From positions 1 to 64,000 of the forward strand of contig CALDSU010000003.1 in assembly GCA_937924525.1 (NCBI GenBank): 64,000 bases of DNA, given 5' to 3'. Below, piece after piece: positions 1-9,237 of the stretch (its first letter is position 1; every line of letters begins with the position of its first letter). Both the position numbers and the translations under genes were made by a program. This DNA is from an uncultured Bryobacteraceae bacterium (GTDB lineage: Bacteria > Acidobacteriota > Terriglobia > Bryobacterales > Bryobacteraceae). A model generated the notes under the pieces. It searched no databases, was not told the DNA's origin, and was given only the letters and a program-made list of their open reading frames with translations.

Positions 1-135
1 GAACTTCACCTTCGGGTTGTTCTTCGCCAGCACCCGGGTGATCGCCGCCGTCAGCGTCGTCTTCCCGTGATCGATGTGCCCGATCGTCCCGATATTCACG
101 TGCGGTTTGCTGCGGTCAAATTTCTCTTTCGCCAT
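1..135 (-). CDS. tuf: Elongation factor Tu, N-terminal fragment (runs off window)
   Basis: Only the first 45 residues are in the window; the rest lies beyond base 1. EF-Tu is the cytosolic GTPase that carries aminoacyl-tRNA to the ribosomal A site. The fragment begins [20 protein letters not shown] and continues into the P-loop (G1) signature GHIDHGKTT; the Ile replaces the more usual Val of GHVDHGKTT. The start ATG is at 135-133. It lies about 100 nt downstream of tRNA-Thr and tRNA-Tyr on the same strand, as in the classical tRNA-tufB operon arrangement, so it is probably cotranscribed with them. Identification is near certain despite the truncation. Confidence 0.97.
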   Translation of the reverse strand, partial: MAKEKFDRSKPHVNIGTIGHIDHGKTTLTAAITRVLAKNNPKVKF

Positions 136-236
136 GTCGTTCGCCTCTAGCCTGGGTTGCGCAGAGTCCCGTTGCGCGGAAACGTGGACGCACGCGCCCC
201 GCGTCTGCGCCCACGTTCCCGCACAACCCAAGGGGA

Positions 237-312
<76 letters not shown>

Positions 313-334
313 TCGTCACGAACCGCAAAGAACG

Positions 335-422
335 TGGTGGACGGGGGAGGATTCGAACCTCCGTAGCCCCGAAGGGCGGCAGATTTACAGTCTGCTGCCA
401 TTAGCCGCTCGGCCACCCGTCC
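335..422 (-). tRNA. tRNA-Tyr (anticodon GTA)
   Basis: This 88-nt tRNA has the long variable arm expected of tRNA-Tyr. The acceptor stem pairs GGACGGG with CCCGTCC, the anticodon arm is CAGACTGTAAATCTG with anticodon GTA, and the variable arm holds a GCCCTTCGGGGC hairpin. The T arm contains GGTTCGAATCC and the ACCA end is encoded. It is the first gene of the apparent tRNA-Tyr, tRNA-Thr, tuf transcript. Confidence 0.96.
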
Positions 423-961
423 GGACGTTGTCTTCACGGAAACGGCCCGCCGCCCCGCGGCAAGTTTCCTTCCGCGGAACCCGCAGGCCCTGTTAGGTAA
501 GAGTACCATGCCGGAAGATCCCCATGCATCTCCGGCGGAAACAGTGCGGTCTCCGGCCCGCGGCAAGATACCATTCGGCCATGTTGACCCGGCGCGCCTG
601 CGCAACCGCGCGGGCGGGCCGCCTGTTCGCCCAGCGCGGCGAACGCCTGCCGCACCTCGTCCTGACGCTGACCGTCAACCGAGGCGCCTGAACTGGCGGC
701 TGCCCTGCCATGGCGTTATCACAAGGCCCAGCATCTGCTGCTTTCCCCGCCGCGAGATCATCCGCCTTTCTGGAACTTCCCCTGCGGTTCGGGACGAACC
801 GACCCGCTGACAGCGAACTTTTTGCTTATCCACACCGGCCCCGGCGGTCATCGCGACGGAGGCGCCGTTGCTCGAGGCCGCGGGATTCGAACAGGTTGCG
901 TGCCCGAAATCTATATAGACTGTTCGATAGGACCGGTAATCGAAAAGGAGAACCTCTCGAG
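423..961. other. Intergenic region, no gene recognised
   Basis: About 540 bp between the divergent tRNA/tuf operon and the aldo/keto reductase gene. It should hold promoters for both, but no clear -35/-10 pair could be picked. A short frame near 841-915 translates to a helical LLEAAGFEQV-like string before a stop. That could be the tail of a decayed gene but is too short to call. An AT-rich patch, TATATAG at 912-918, lies upstream of the reductase ribosome binding site. Confidence 0.4.
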
Positions 962-1897
962 ATGGAGCGCCGTAATTTTCTGCAATCCGCCCTTGCTGGA
1001 TCGGTGGCCGCGCGCCAGGCGGCCGCGCGAACGGACATCCCCAAGCGGATCTACCGCGGCGAGGTCAAGTTGTCCATCATCGGCTTCGGCGGCATCGTGA
1101 TCTGCGGCATGGACCAGGACGCGGCCAACCGCACGGTCGCGGCGTCCTGGGACCGGGGCGTGAACTACTACGACGTCGCCCCCACCTACTTTGACGGCGA
1201 GGCGGAGACCAAACTGGGCATCGCGCTGAAACCCTACCGCCGGAACTCGTTCTTGGCCTGCAAGACCACGGCGCGAGACGCGGCCGGCGCGCAGCGGGAA
1301 CTCGAGCGGTCGCTCCGCCGGCTGCAAACCGATTCTTTCGACCTCTACCAGTTCCATGCCGTCAGTTCGCTTGAGGATGTCGACAACATCCTCGCCCCCG
1401 GCGGAGCGGCGGAACTGTTCGCCAAGGCGCGCCAGCAGGGCAAGATCCGCTACCTAGGCGCATCGGCCCACCACGCCGGCGCGGCCATCGCCCTAATGGA
1501 GCGCTTCCCGCTCGATTCGATTTTGTTCCCGGTGAATTTCGTCTGTTTCGAACAGGGTAGTTTTGGCCCGCAAGTCCTTGCCAAGGCAAAGGAGAAGGGC
1601 GTGGCGCGCCTGGCCTTGAAAGCGCTGGCCCACCATCCCTGGCCGCCGGGGAGCAACCGCCAGGAGTCCCCGTATCCCAAGTGCTGGTACAAGCCCGTCG
1701 ATGACCCGGCCCTTGCCCGCCAGGCGCTGCGGTTCACGCTATCGGAAGATATCACGGCCGCGGTGCCGCCCGGCGACGAACGCATCTATGCGATGGCGCT
1801 CGACCTTGCCGCCTCGTTTACGCCGATGACGACCGCGGAACGCCAGGCCCTGCTCGCATCGACGCGGGGCACGGCGCCGATTTTCAAGGTGTCTTGA
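962..1897 (+). CDS. Aldo/keto reductase with twin-arginine-like leader
   Basis: 311 residues. Aldo/keto reductases are NAD(P)H-dependent TIM-barrel oxidoreductases; the substrate is not predictable here. The N-terminus MERRNFLQSALAGSVAARQA resembles a short Tat signal, so export is possible. The barrel follows from GFGGIVICGM. The expected catalytic residues are visible in order: Asp in NYYDVAPTY, Tyr of the same motif, Lys in LACKTTA and His in LYQFHAV. The frame stays open upstream to 710, but the ATG at 962 follows an AAGGAG ribosome binding site at 945-950 and starts the leader, so it is preferred. The C-terminus lacks the 4Fe-4S ferredoxin part seen in some relatives. Confidence 0.87.
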   Translation: MERRNFLQSALAGSVAARQAAARTDIPKRIYRGEVKLSIIGFGGIVICGMDQDAANRTVAASWDRGVNYYDVAPTYFDGEAETKLGIALKPYRRNSFLACKTTARDAAGAQRELERSLRRLQTDSFDLYQFHAVSSLEDVDNILAPGGAAELFAKARQQGKIRYLGASAHHAGAAIALMERFPLDSILFPVNFVCFEQGSFGPQVLAKAKEKGVARLALKALAHHPWPPGSNRQESPYPKCWYKPVDDPALARQALRFTLSEDITAAVPPGDERIYAMALDLAASFTPMTTAERQALLASTRGTAPIFKVS

Positions 1898-1987
1898 TCG
1901 CAAGGGGCGGGGGTGTCGCTGCTCAAGGCCAGAGAGAGAGAATCGGCCTCTGTTTCCCGATTTCACATGCAACCGGAGTGCAGCCGC

Positions 1988-3057
1988 CTACCCTGTTCGC
2001 AATCGTCCGCCGTACTCGACCCCCTGGACTTCTCCAGGCGCCTCGAAGATCCCGCACTCCAGCACGGCCATGACGGATTGGCCTGGGCCGAGAACACGGG
2101 CGCGGCCCTGGTCGGCCAGGTTCGCCAGCGGTTCCACCGGCCCGTTGAACGGTTCCAGCGCCAGGTTGTACGTGCGCCCGTAGTAGGGATACCCGAATGC
2201 GCCGCCGTAGACCTGCCACATCCAGAGATACGGAAAGACGGCGGTGTCCCACACCAGGCCGACGGCCAGTTTGCGCGCGGGGTTGCGCAGCGCGCACCAG
2301 TTGCCGGTCAACTGACTGGCCACCACCACATCCTGGGTATGGCTGGCGGGGGAAGGAACTTCGTTCATGGGCTTCCGGTCGCCCCGCAAATCTGCCAGGA
2401 AGGGAAAGCGCGACGGCTGGCCGACGGCGAACCGGCGGGCGAGCGCTTCGGCGTAGGGAGGCTCCACGACTTCGCAGACGGGCATTTCGATGCGGCAGCC
2501 CGCTTCCAGGAAGGGCGGGCCGAACGCCGGGTGATGCCCCCACGCGTAAGGCAGTTCCTGCTCGCCCAGGTTGATGGCTTCTTCCTCCAGGCGCAGCGCG
2601 GGGGAACCGGTGGACAGGATCATACGCCGCCGCAGGCGGAACGGCATCCGCACGGTTTCCACCACGAAGTCGACTTCCAGGCGGCTGGCCGTGTCCTGGC
2701 GCACGTCGACATCCCAAGGCAGCAGCGGCGTTTCTCCGTGCTGGCCGAGTTCCGCGCCCGCAATGACCGTCTCCGGTCCCGCGCTTGGAAACACCTCCTG
2801 CCACCCGCCGGGATAGTAGTCCAGGAACGCGCCCGCCGGGCGGGCCGAGGTGGGAATGAAGTCTCCGGGCAGGAGGCTGTGCGGCGAGTGCCACATCACA
2901 TCCAGGTCCCGCGGCTTGTAACGAAATTCGATGATGTCGGCGCCCTTCGACGCCAGCACCCCGACACGCAGGAGCTCATTTTCAAGGACGATCAGCCGCT
3001 GGCCCCGCCAGGTGAACTCCTCTACCCGGCACCCGTGCCACCGCTTCCCGTACCGTT

Positions 3058-3061
<4 letters not shown>
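1988..3061 (-). CDS. Aldose 1-epimerase/galactose-mutarotase-fold protein (DUF4432-like)
   Basis: 357 residues, predicted cytosolic. The all-beta supersandwich of mutarotase-like proteins is suggested by the GGWQEVFPS block near residue 85, the LPYAWGHHPAFGPPF segment near 200 with two adjacent His, and the late EPFNGPVEPL block. Relatives bind or interconvert sugar anomers; the exact substrate is unknown. A longer open frame extends to 3328 but lies inside the upstream aminotransferase. The ATG at 3061 overlaps that gene's TGA (ATGA), so the two are probably translationally coupled. With the aminotransferase and SDR upstream it may form a small sugar or amino-sugar utilisation operon, which is inference. 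Confidence 0.72.
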
Positions 3062-4359
<1,298 letters not shown>

Positions 4360-4435
4360 TTCTGCTCCTTGCCGGGCGGCCCGCCCGGTAAACCGCCATC
4401 GTATCAGGCCGCGCCGCTGCGCGAGGCTGGACCGC

Positions 4436-5185
4436 TCAGTACATCACCCAGCCGCCGTCGACATTGAGGGTTTGGCCCGTCATGCCATCGCTCAAGGGGC
4501 ATGAAAGGAACAGGCACACGCGCGCCAGGTCAAGGGGCAGCAGACGCCGCTTCAGACTCTGGTAGCCGAGGATGGCCCGTTGCTGCTCCTCCGAAACGAA
4601 GCGCTTCTCGGCTTCCACCTTGATCGCGCCCGGCGTGATGCAGTTGACGTGGATGTTGTGCGGACCAAACTCGCGGGCCAGCACCCGCGTCAGGCCGATC
4701 ACCCCGCCTTTGGCTGCGACGTAGTGCGTCAGGCGTTCGAAACCCAGAAAGAAGGTGACCGAGGAGATGTTGACGATCTTGCCCGAACCTTGGCGAATCA
4801 TGTGGGGCAGCGCCAACTGGCAGGTATGCATCAAACTCTTCAAATTGATGTCCTGCATCTCATCCCACTCGGCTTCGGTCATCTCCAGGAATGCTTTGCG
4901 CGGATAAATGCCGGCGTTGTTGATGAGGATGTCCAGCCGGCCGTGCTCGGCGATGACCGAGCCGACCGCCTGGGCGAGGGCGGCGCGGTCGCGCACGTCG
5001 GCGGCGGCGGCTTGCGCCTGCTGGCCGCGCGCGCGAATCCGGGCGGCCACCGCCTCGACCCCCGGTCCGTCGCGGTCGAGCGCCAGCACGGCGGCGCCCT
5101 CCGCGCAAAACAATTCCGCCACCGCCTCCCCGATGCCCGTGGCGGCGCCGGTCACCAGCGCGACTTTGTCCTGAAGGAGAGCCAT
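4436..5185 (-). CDS. Short-chain dehydrogenase/reductase (SDR)
   Basis: 249 residues, the normal size of a classical SDR. The cofactor motif TGAATGIG is near residues 12-19 and the NNAG motif near 89-92. The catalytic triad is visible as Ser in NISSV and the Y-x-x-x-K of HYVAAKGG. The C-terminal GQTLNVDGGW is typical of FabG-like reductases. An Asp after the second beta strand (LALDRDG) suggests NAD(H) preference, but this is only suggestive. It is the first gene of the minus-strand group with the aminotransferase and mutarotase-like protein, and probably oxidises a sugar or hydroxy acid. Confidence 0.88.
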   Translation of the reverse strand: MALLQDKVALVTGAATGIGEAVAELFCAEGAAVLALDRDGPGVEAVAARIRARGQQAQAAAADVRDRAALAQAVGSVIAEHGRLDILINNAGIYPRKAFLEMTEAEWDEMQDINLKSLMHTCQLALPHMIRQGSGKIVNISSVTFFLGFERLTHYVAAKGGVIGLTRVLAREFGPHNIHVNCITPGAIKVEAEKRFVSEEQQRAILGYQSLKRRLLPLDLARVCLFLSCPLSDGMTGQTLNVDGGWVMY

Positions 5186-5575
5186 AGGAATTCCGCAGCA
5201 GACGATACCGTGCCTTGGCCGGCGGTGTCAAGGTTTATGCGCCTTGTTTATGCGCCTTCCGCGGCGTCCCAACCCAGGCGCCGGCGGACCCCTTTTGGGG
5301 TTCCAGGCGCAGCGCTGCAACGCCGCTACGGGGGTGAGAGAGTGCGGTCCACGTTGCGGCGGACGCTTCTCGCCGCCACCGCGGCCGCCTGGGCCGCGCC
5401 GCGGCGCCTCCCGAACTTCGTCTTTTCGGTTCACCGCCGCCGCCATCGAGACGACTGGCGCGGCTGTTTGGCGAAGTCCGCACGGACGCCGCACGGAAAG
5501 ACATCGCCCCCGCATTGAGCGATTTGTAATCTAAAACCCATTCTCCTGTAACAGACACTGCCTACCCTGACGGGT
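5186..5575. other. Divergent intergenic region with a short tandem duplication
   Basis: 390 bp between the SDR gene and the TonB receptor gene, without a supported gene. TTTATGCGCCTT occurs twice, at 5234-5245 and 5247-5258, separated by one G. ACCCC-TTTT-GGGGT (5288-5301) could form a small hairpin. The AT-richer end near 5520-5550 probably carries promoter elements for the receptor gene. Confidence 0.5.
5563..5568 (+). promoter_or_regulatory. Possible -10 box (TACCCT) at leaderless spacing
   Basis: TACCCT fits the TANNNT pattern and ends 7 nt before the ATG at 5576. Transcription from it would begin at or next to the start codon. It is one of eight similar cases in the window. Confidence 0.4.
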
Positions 5576-8500
5576 ATGCGTGTTCTTCTTTCCTTCTTAG
5601 GGAGTTGTTTGTTGGTTGGGAACCTGTGGGCGCAAGGCGCGATTGGGAGCGTGACCGGACTGGTGCGCGACCCCTCCGGCTCCGCGGTGCCCAAAGCCAG
5701 GCTGAGTCTGAAGAACCTGGCCACGCAGGAAGAGGTCTCCAGTCTGACCACCGATGCGGGCTCTTTCAATTTCCCCATCGTCAAAATCGGTCTGTATAAC
5801 CTCACGGTGGAAGCGGACGGTTTCAAGCGATCCGTGACCGAGAACCTCCGGGTGGAAACGGCGACGGCTACCCGCATCGACGTAAACCTGGAGCTCGGCG
5901 GAACGGCCGAATCCATCTCGGTGCAGGCCGAATTGCCCCTGCTGCAAACCGAGACCTCCTCGGCGGGCACCGTGGTCAACCGCTCGTTACTCGACAAAGT
6001 TCCGTTCCAATTGGCAGGCACCAATCGCGATGTGAACAGCTTCATCCGGCTGGTGCCGGGCGTCGCTTCCAACGCGGGCAACTTTTCGATCCTGATCACC
6101 GGCGGCCGCCAGCACACGACGGAAGTACTGGTGGACGGCGTCACGAACGTCTATCGGGGGGCGTTTGGCTCGCCCTTCTCAGTCCGCCCCAGCATGACCA
6201 GCGTGAGCGAATTCCGGGTAGAGACCGCGGTGCCGCCCGCCGAGTACGGGCGCACCTCGAGCGGCGTGGTCATCATGACCACCAAGAGCGGCACCAACGA
6301 GTTGCACGGCAACGGCGAATTCCTGTTGCGGAACAACGTACTGGACGCGCGCCGCTTCAACGCGCGGCAGGCGGACATCACCCGGCAGGGCGAAGGCGCG
6401 CTCTCGCTGGGGGGACCGGTGTGGCTGCCGAAGCTCTACGACGGACGCTCCCGCACCTTCTTCTTCACCGACCTGACCGTGTTCCGGCGCATCAATGAGC
6501 CGCAGGGAGTGGTGCGTACGGTGGGCACCACGGCGATGCGGTCCGGCGATTTCTCCGCCGTGCCGCAGGTGATCTTCGATCCCGCCACCGGCGGCGCGGG
6601 GCAGGCGCGAACGCCTTTTGCCGGGAACCGGATCCCCGCCAACCGGATTAGCGTCTTCAGCGGCAATCTGCTGAACGTGATTCCCGCGCCCAACCTGCCT
6701 TCCCTGGCGGACAACTTCACCGGCGCGCAGCGCAATATCGAAAAGATGACCGTGCTGCTCCTCAAGCTTGACCACAGCTTCAACGAGCGCCACCGCACCA
6801 CGCTGATCGGCCGCCCGAGCTGGAACGTGCGGGACAACTACAACGGACCATGGGGGCCCTCGCGCCTGGAGGGCTTTTACGACAAGCCCTACGCACCGCA
6901 CATCAACATGAGCTATGACTGGATTGCGACGCCGCGCCTGTTCAATCGCGTCACCGTGGGCTACACCAACTGGTTCAGCCTCTTCCTGCAAACCCCCATC
7001 ATCGACTATCAGGTGCCGGGCGCTTTCGGCAAGGGTTTTCCCGTGCTGCTGTTCAGCGGGCAGGGCCTGTCCCGCATCGGGGAGAACGTGGACCGCACCG
7101 TGGGTTCGAACCTGATCAACGTGCAGGATGCGGTCAGCTACAGCCGCGGACGGCACAACTTCAAGTTCGGCTTTCGGTTTGACTGGCTGGAAGACAACAC
7201 GGAAACCTTGGGCAACCGCAACGGCACCTATACGTTTTCGCCGGTCACCACGTCCCAGCCCGGCCAGGCCAATACCGGACACGCCTTCGCCAGTTTTCTG
7301 CTGGGAGCGCCCGCGACCGCGGCGATGCAATTCGGTTTCCCGCTGCTGGGCCGATCCACGGCCTGGGGCTTCTACGCGCAGGACGACTGGAAGGTGTCCT
7401 CGCGCCTGACGGTGAACTATGGCTTGCGCTACGAGATTCAGCAGCCGTGGTATGAGCGCGACGGCAATGCGAGCAATCTCGACCTGAACCTGGCGAACCC
7501 TGCCGCCGGGGGACTGCCGGGCGCTTACGTCTACGCCGGCCAGGGGGAGGGGCGCACAGGCCGCAATCGTTTCGTCGACAACTATTACGGAGGATTCGGT
7601 CCGCGCCTGGGCTTCGCCTATCAGCTCACCTCGCGCACCGTGTTTCGCGCGGGCGGCGGCCTCTTCTACGCGCCGCGCCGCGGGGCACAGGTGATTACGG
7701 AAGGATTCAGTTCCAACCCCTCGGTGTCCAGCCTCGACGGCGGGCTGAGCCCGGCGTTCTATCTGGATTCCGGCTGGCCGCAGGCCGTCGCGGTCAAGCC
7801 GCCGTTCATCGATCCGGTGCGGCTGAACGGGCGCGCGGTCTCCTACCTCAATCCGGACGCGCGGCACGGCTCCGGGCGTCTGCCCCGCACCTACCAGACG
7901 CAGGTGAGCGTCCAGCAGCGGGTCGGCAACGCGCTGCTCGAAGTCGCCTGGGTTTCCACGCAGGGACGGCACATCCCCAACAACACTCTGGAAAACCCCA
8001 ACCAGGTGGACCCGCGCTTCCTCTCGTTGGGCAGCCTGCTGACGCGCAACATCAACGATGCACAGGTGGCGGCTGCCGGTTTCCGGCCGCCTTATGCCCG
8101 CTTCTCCGGCACGCTGGCGCAGGCGCTGCGGCCGTATCCGCAGTACCAGCTCATCAACTACCTGGATTCGCCCAGCGGCAATAATAACTACCACGGGCTG
8201 CTGATGAAGTTCGAACAGCGCTTTTCCAGCGGCCTGGCCGTGCTGGCCTCCTACACGTTCTCGAAGAACATCACCGATGTCGACCAGATGCTCGGCGGCA
8301 CCACGCGTTTGCAGAACAGTTTTGACCGGCGCGCGGAGCGCACGGTGGCGGCGCTCGACGTGCCGCACCGTTGGATTAGCAGCATCGCCTACGAACTGCC
8401 GTTTGGCAAGGGCAAGCGCTGGTTCACAACGGGCGTGGGGCGCTACGCGTTGGGAGGCTTCTCGGTGGCGGGCATCTTCTCCTACGAAAGCGGAACGCCG

Positions 8501-8935
8501 CTCACCATCACCGTGCCGAATAACCTGCCGCTTTTCGGCGGCCAGTTGCGTCCGAACCGCGTCGCCGGCGTGGACCCGTTCCTGGCGAACCGTCATGGCG
8601 AGTTCCGCCCGTTCAATTCGCTCACCGGCGACCGCGGAGACGTACGGCTCAACTCCGCCGCCTTTGCGGCGCCCGCCGCGTTCACCTTTGGAAACCTGGC
8701 GCCCTTTCTGCCCACGGTACGCAGCTTTGGATTCTCCAACGAAGACATTACCCTCGCCAAGCGGTTCCCGATGTTCGAGAAACACTTCCTTGAGTTCCGC
8801 ACCGATTGGTTCAATCTGGCCAACCGGCGGCAACTGGTGGCGCCGGTCACGGATCTGACGAGCCCGAATTTCGGCCGCATCACGGGTCAGCGCGCGGCCC
8901 GGGTGATTCAGTTGGGCATTCGCTACTCGTTCTGA
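5576..8935 (+). CDS. TonB-dependent receptor, Oar-like, with carboxypeptidase-regulatory domain
   Basis: 1119 residues, predicted outer membrane. An N-terminal signal peptide ends near NLWAQG. A carboxypeptidase-D regulatory-like beta domain (about 22-105, starting GSVTGLVRDPSGSAVPKAR) is followed by a plug with VLVDGVTN and a long beta-barrel. The barrel ends in RYSF with the terminal Phe expected for BAM-dependent insertion. Such proteins import polymers or chelates with TonB energy, or act in adhesion in the Oar group; the ligand is unknown. No canonical TonB box was obvious. No SusD-like partner is adjacent, which fits the lone acidobacterial type. Confidence 0.92.
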   Translation: MRVLLSFLGSCLLVGNLWAQGAIGSVTGLVRDPSGSAVPKARLSLKNLATQEEVSSLTTDAGSFNFPIVKIGLYNLTVEADGFKRSVTENLRVETATATRIDVNLELGGTAESISVQAELPLLQTETSSAGTVVNRSLLDKVPFQLAGTNRDVNSFIRLVPGVASNAGNFSILITGGRQHTTEVLVDGVTNVYRGAFGSPFSVRPSMTSVSEFRVETAVPPAEYGRTSSGVVIMTTKSGTNELHGNGEFLLRNNVLDARRFNARQADITRQGEGALSLGGPVWLPKLYDGRSRTFFFTDLTVFRRINEPQGVVRTVGTTAMRSGDFSAVPQVIFDPATGGAGQARTPFAGNRIPANRISVFSGNLLNVIPAPNLPSLADNFTGAQRNIEKMTVLLLKLDHSFNERHRTTLIGRPSWNVRDNYNGPWGPSRLEGFYDKPYAPHINMSYDWIATPRLFNRVTVGYTNWFSLFLQTPIIDYQVPGAFGKGFPVLLFSGQGLSRIGENVDRTVGSNLINVQDAVSYSRGRHNFKFGFRFDWLEDNTETLGNRNGTYTFSPVTTSQPGQANTGHAFASFLLGAPATAAMQFGFPLLGRSTAWGFYAQDDWKVSSRLTVNYGLRYEIQQPWYERDGNASNLDLNLANPAAGGLPGAYVYAGQGEGRTGRNRFVDNYYGGFGPRLGFAYQLTSRTVFRAGGGLFYAPRRGAQVITEGFSSNPSVSSLDGGLSPAFYLDSGWPQAVAVKPPFIDPVRLNGRAVSYLNPDARHGSGRLPRTYQTQVSVQQRVGNALLEVAWVSTQGRHIPNNTLENPNQVDPRFLSLGSLLTRNINDAQVAAAGFRPPYARFSGTLAQALRPYPQYQLINYLDSPSGNNNYHGLLMKFEQRFSSGLAVLASYTFSKNITDVDQMLGGTTRLQNSFDRRAERTVAALDVPHRWISSIAYELPFGKGKRWFTTGVGRYALGGFSVAGIFSYESGTPLTITVPNNLPLFGGQLRPNRVAGVDPFLANRHGEFRPFNSLTGDRGDVRLNSAAFAAPAAFTFGNLAPFLPTVRSFGFSNEDITLAKRFPMFEKHFLEFRTDWFNLANRRQLVAPVTDLTSPNFGRITGQRAARVIQLGIRYSF

Positions 8936-9237
8936 CCAGGCGCGCCGCCGGCCCAGCGCGCGGGGCGGCGGCCGCGAGCTCCCCCCGGGAAAGTCGGAGA
9001 CTCGCCCCGACGCAGGCGCCCGGAGACGAAGTTCTTACCTTCGCGCCAACGCCCCTCCCCGCGCCTCCGTCGAACCGGAGAGAGCGGGGGGGCTGGTTCC
9101 CGCCCGATCTTCCTGCTCCCCAACCGAGACGGGGAATGCGGTTGGCCGCGTGGGCGGCCCGCGCCTTAAAGAAACCAAAACCCGGAGGCGCTGAAAGGAA
9201 TGCCGGTGTCAAAGCATATAGGCGGCAGGAGGCCGAT
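8936..9237. other. Intergenic region, no gene recognised
   Basis: About 300 bp of GC-rich sequence between the TonB receptor and VIT/VWA genes. The frame of the downstream gene stays open through it but the translation is low-complexity Arg/Pro/Ala, so it is not counted as coding. GC-rich inverted segments just after 8940 might act as a terminator, but no U-tract follows. Confidence 0.4.

Noticed and set aside
841-915. Possible C-terminal remnant of a gene (LLEAAGFEQV-like frame)
   Set aside because: Only about twenty residues of helical character before a stop and no upstream coding signal; could be chance.
710-961. Upstream extension of the aldo/keto reductase frame
   Set aside because: Arg/Pro-rich translation without family similarity; the ATG at 962 has a good ribosome binding site and begins the export leader.
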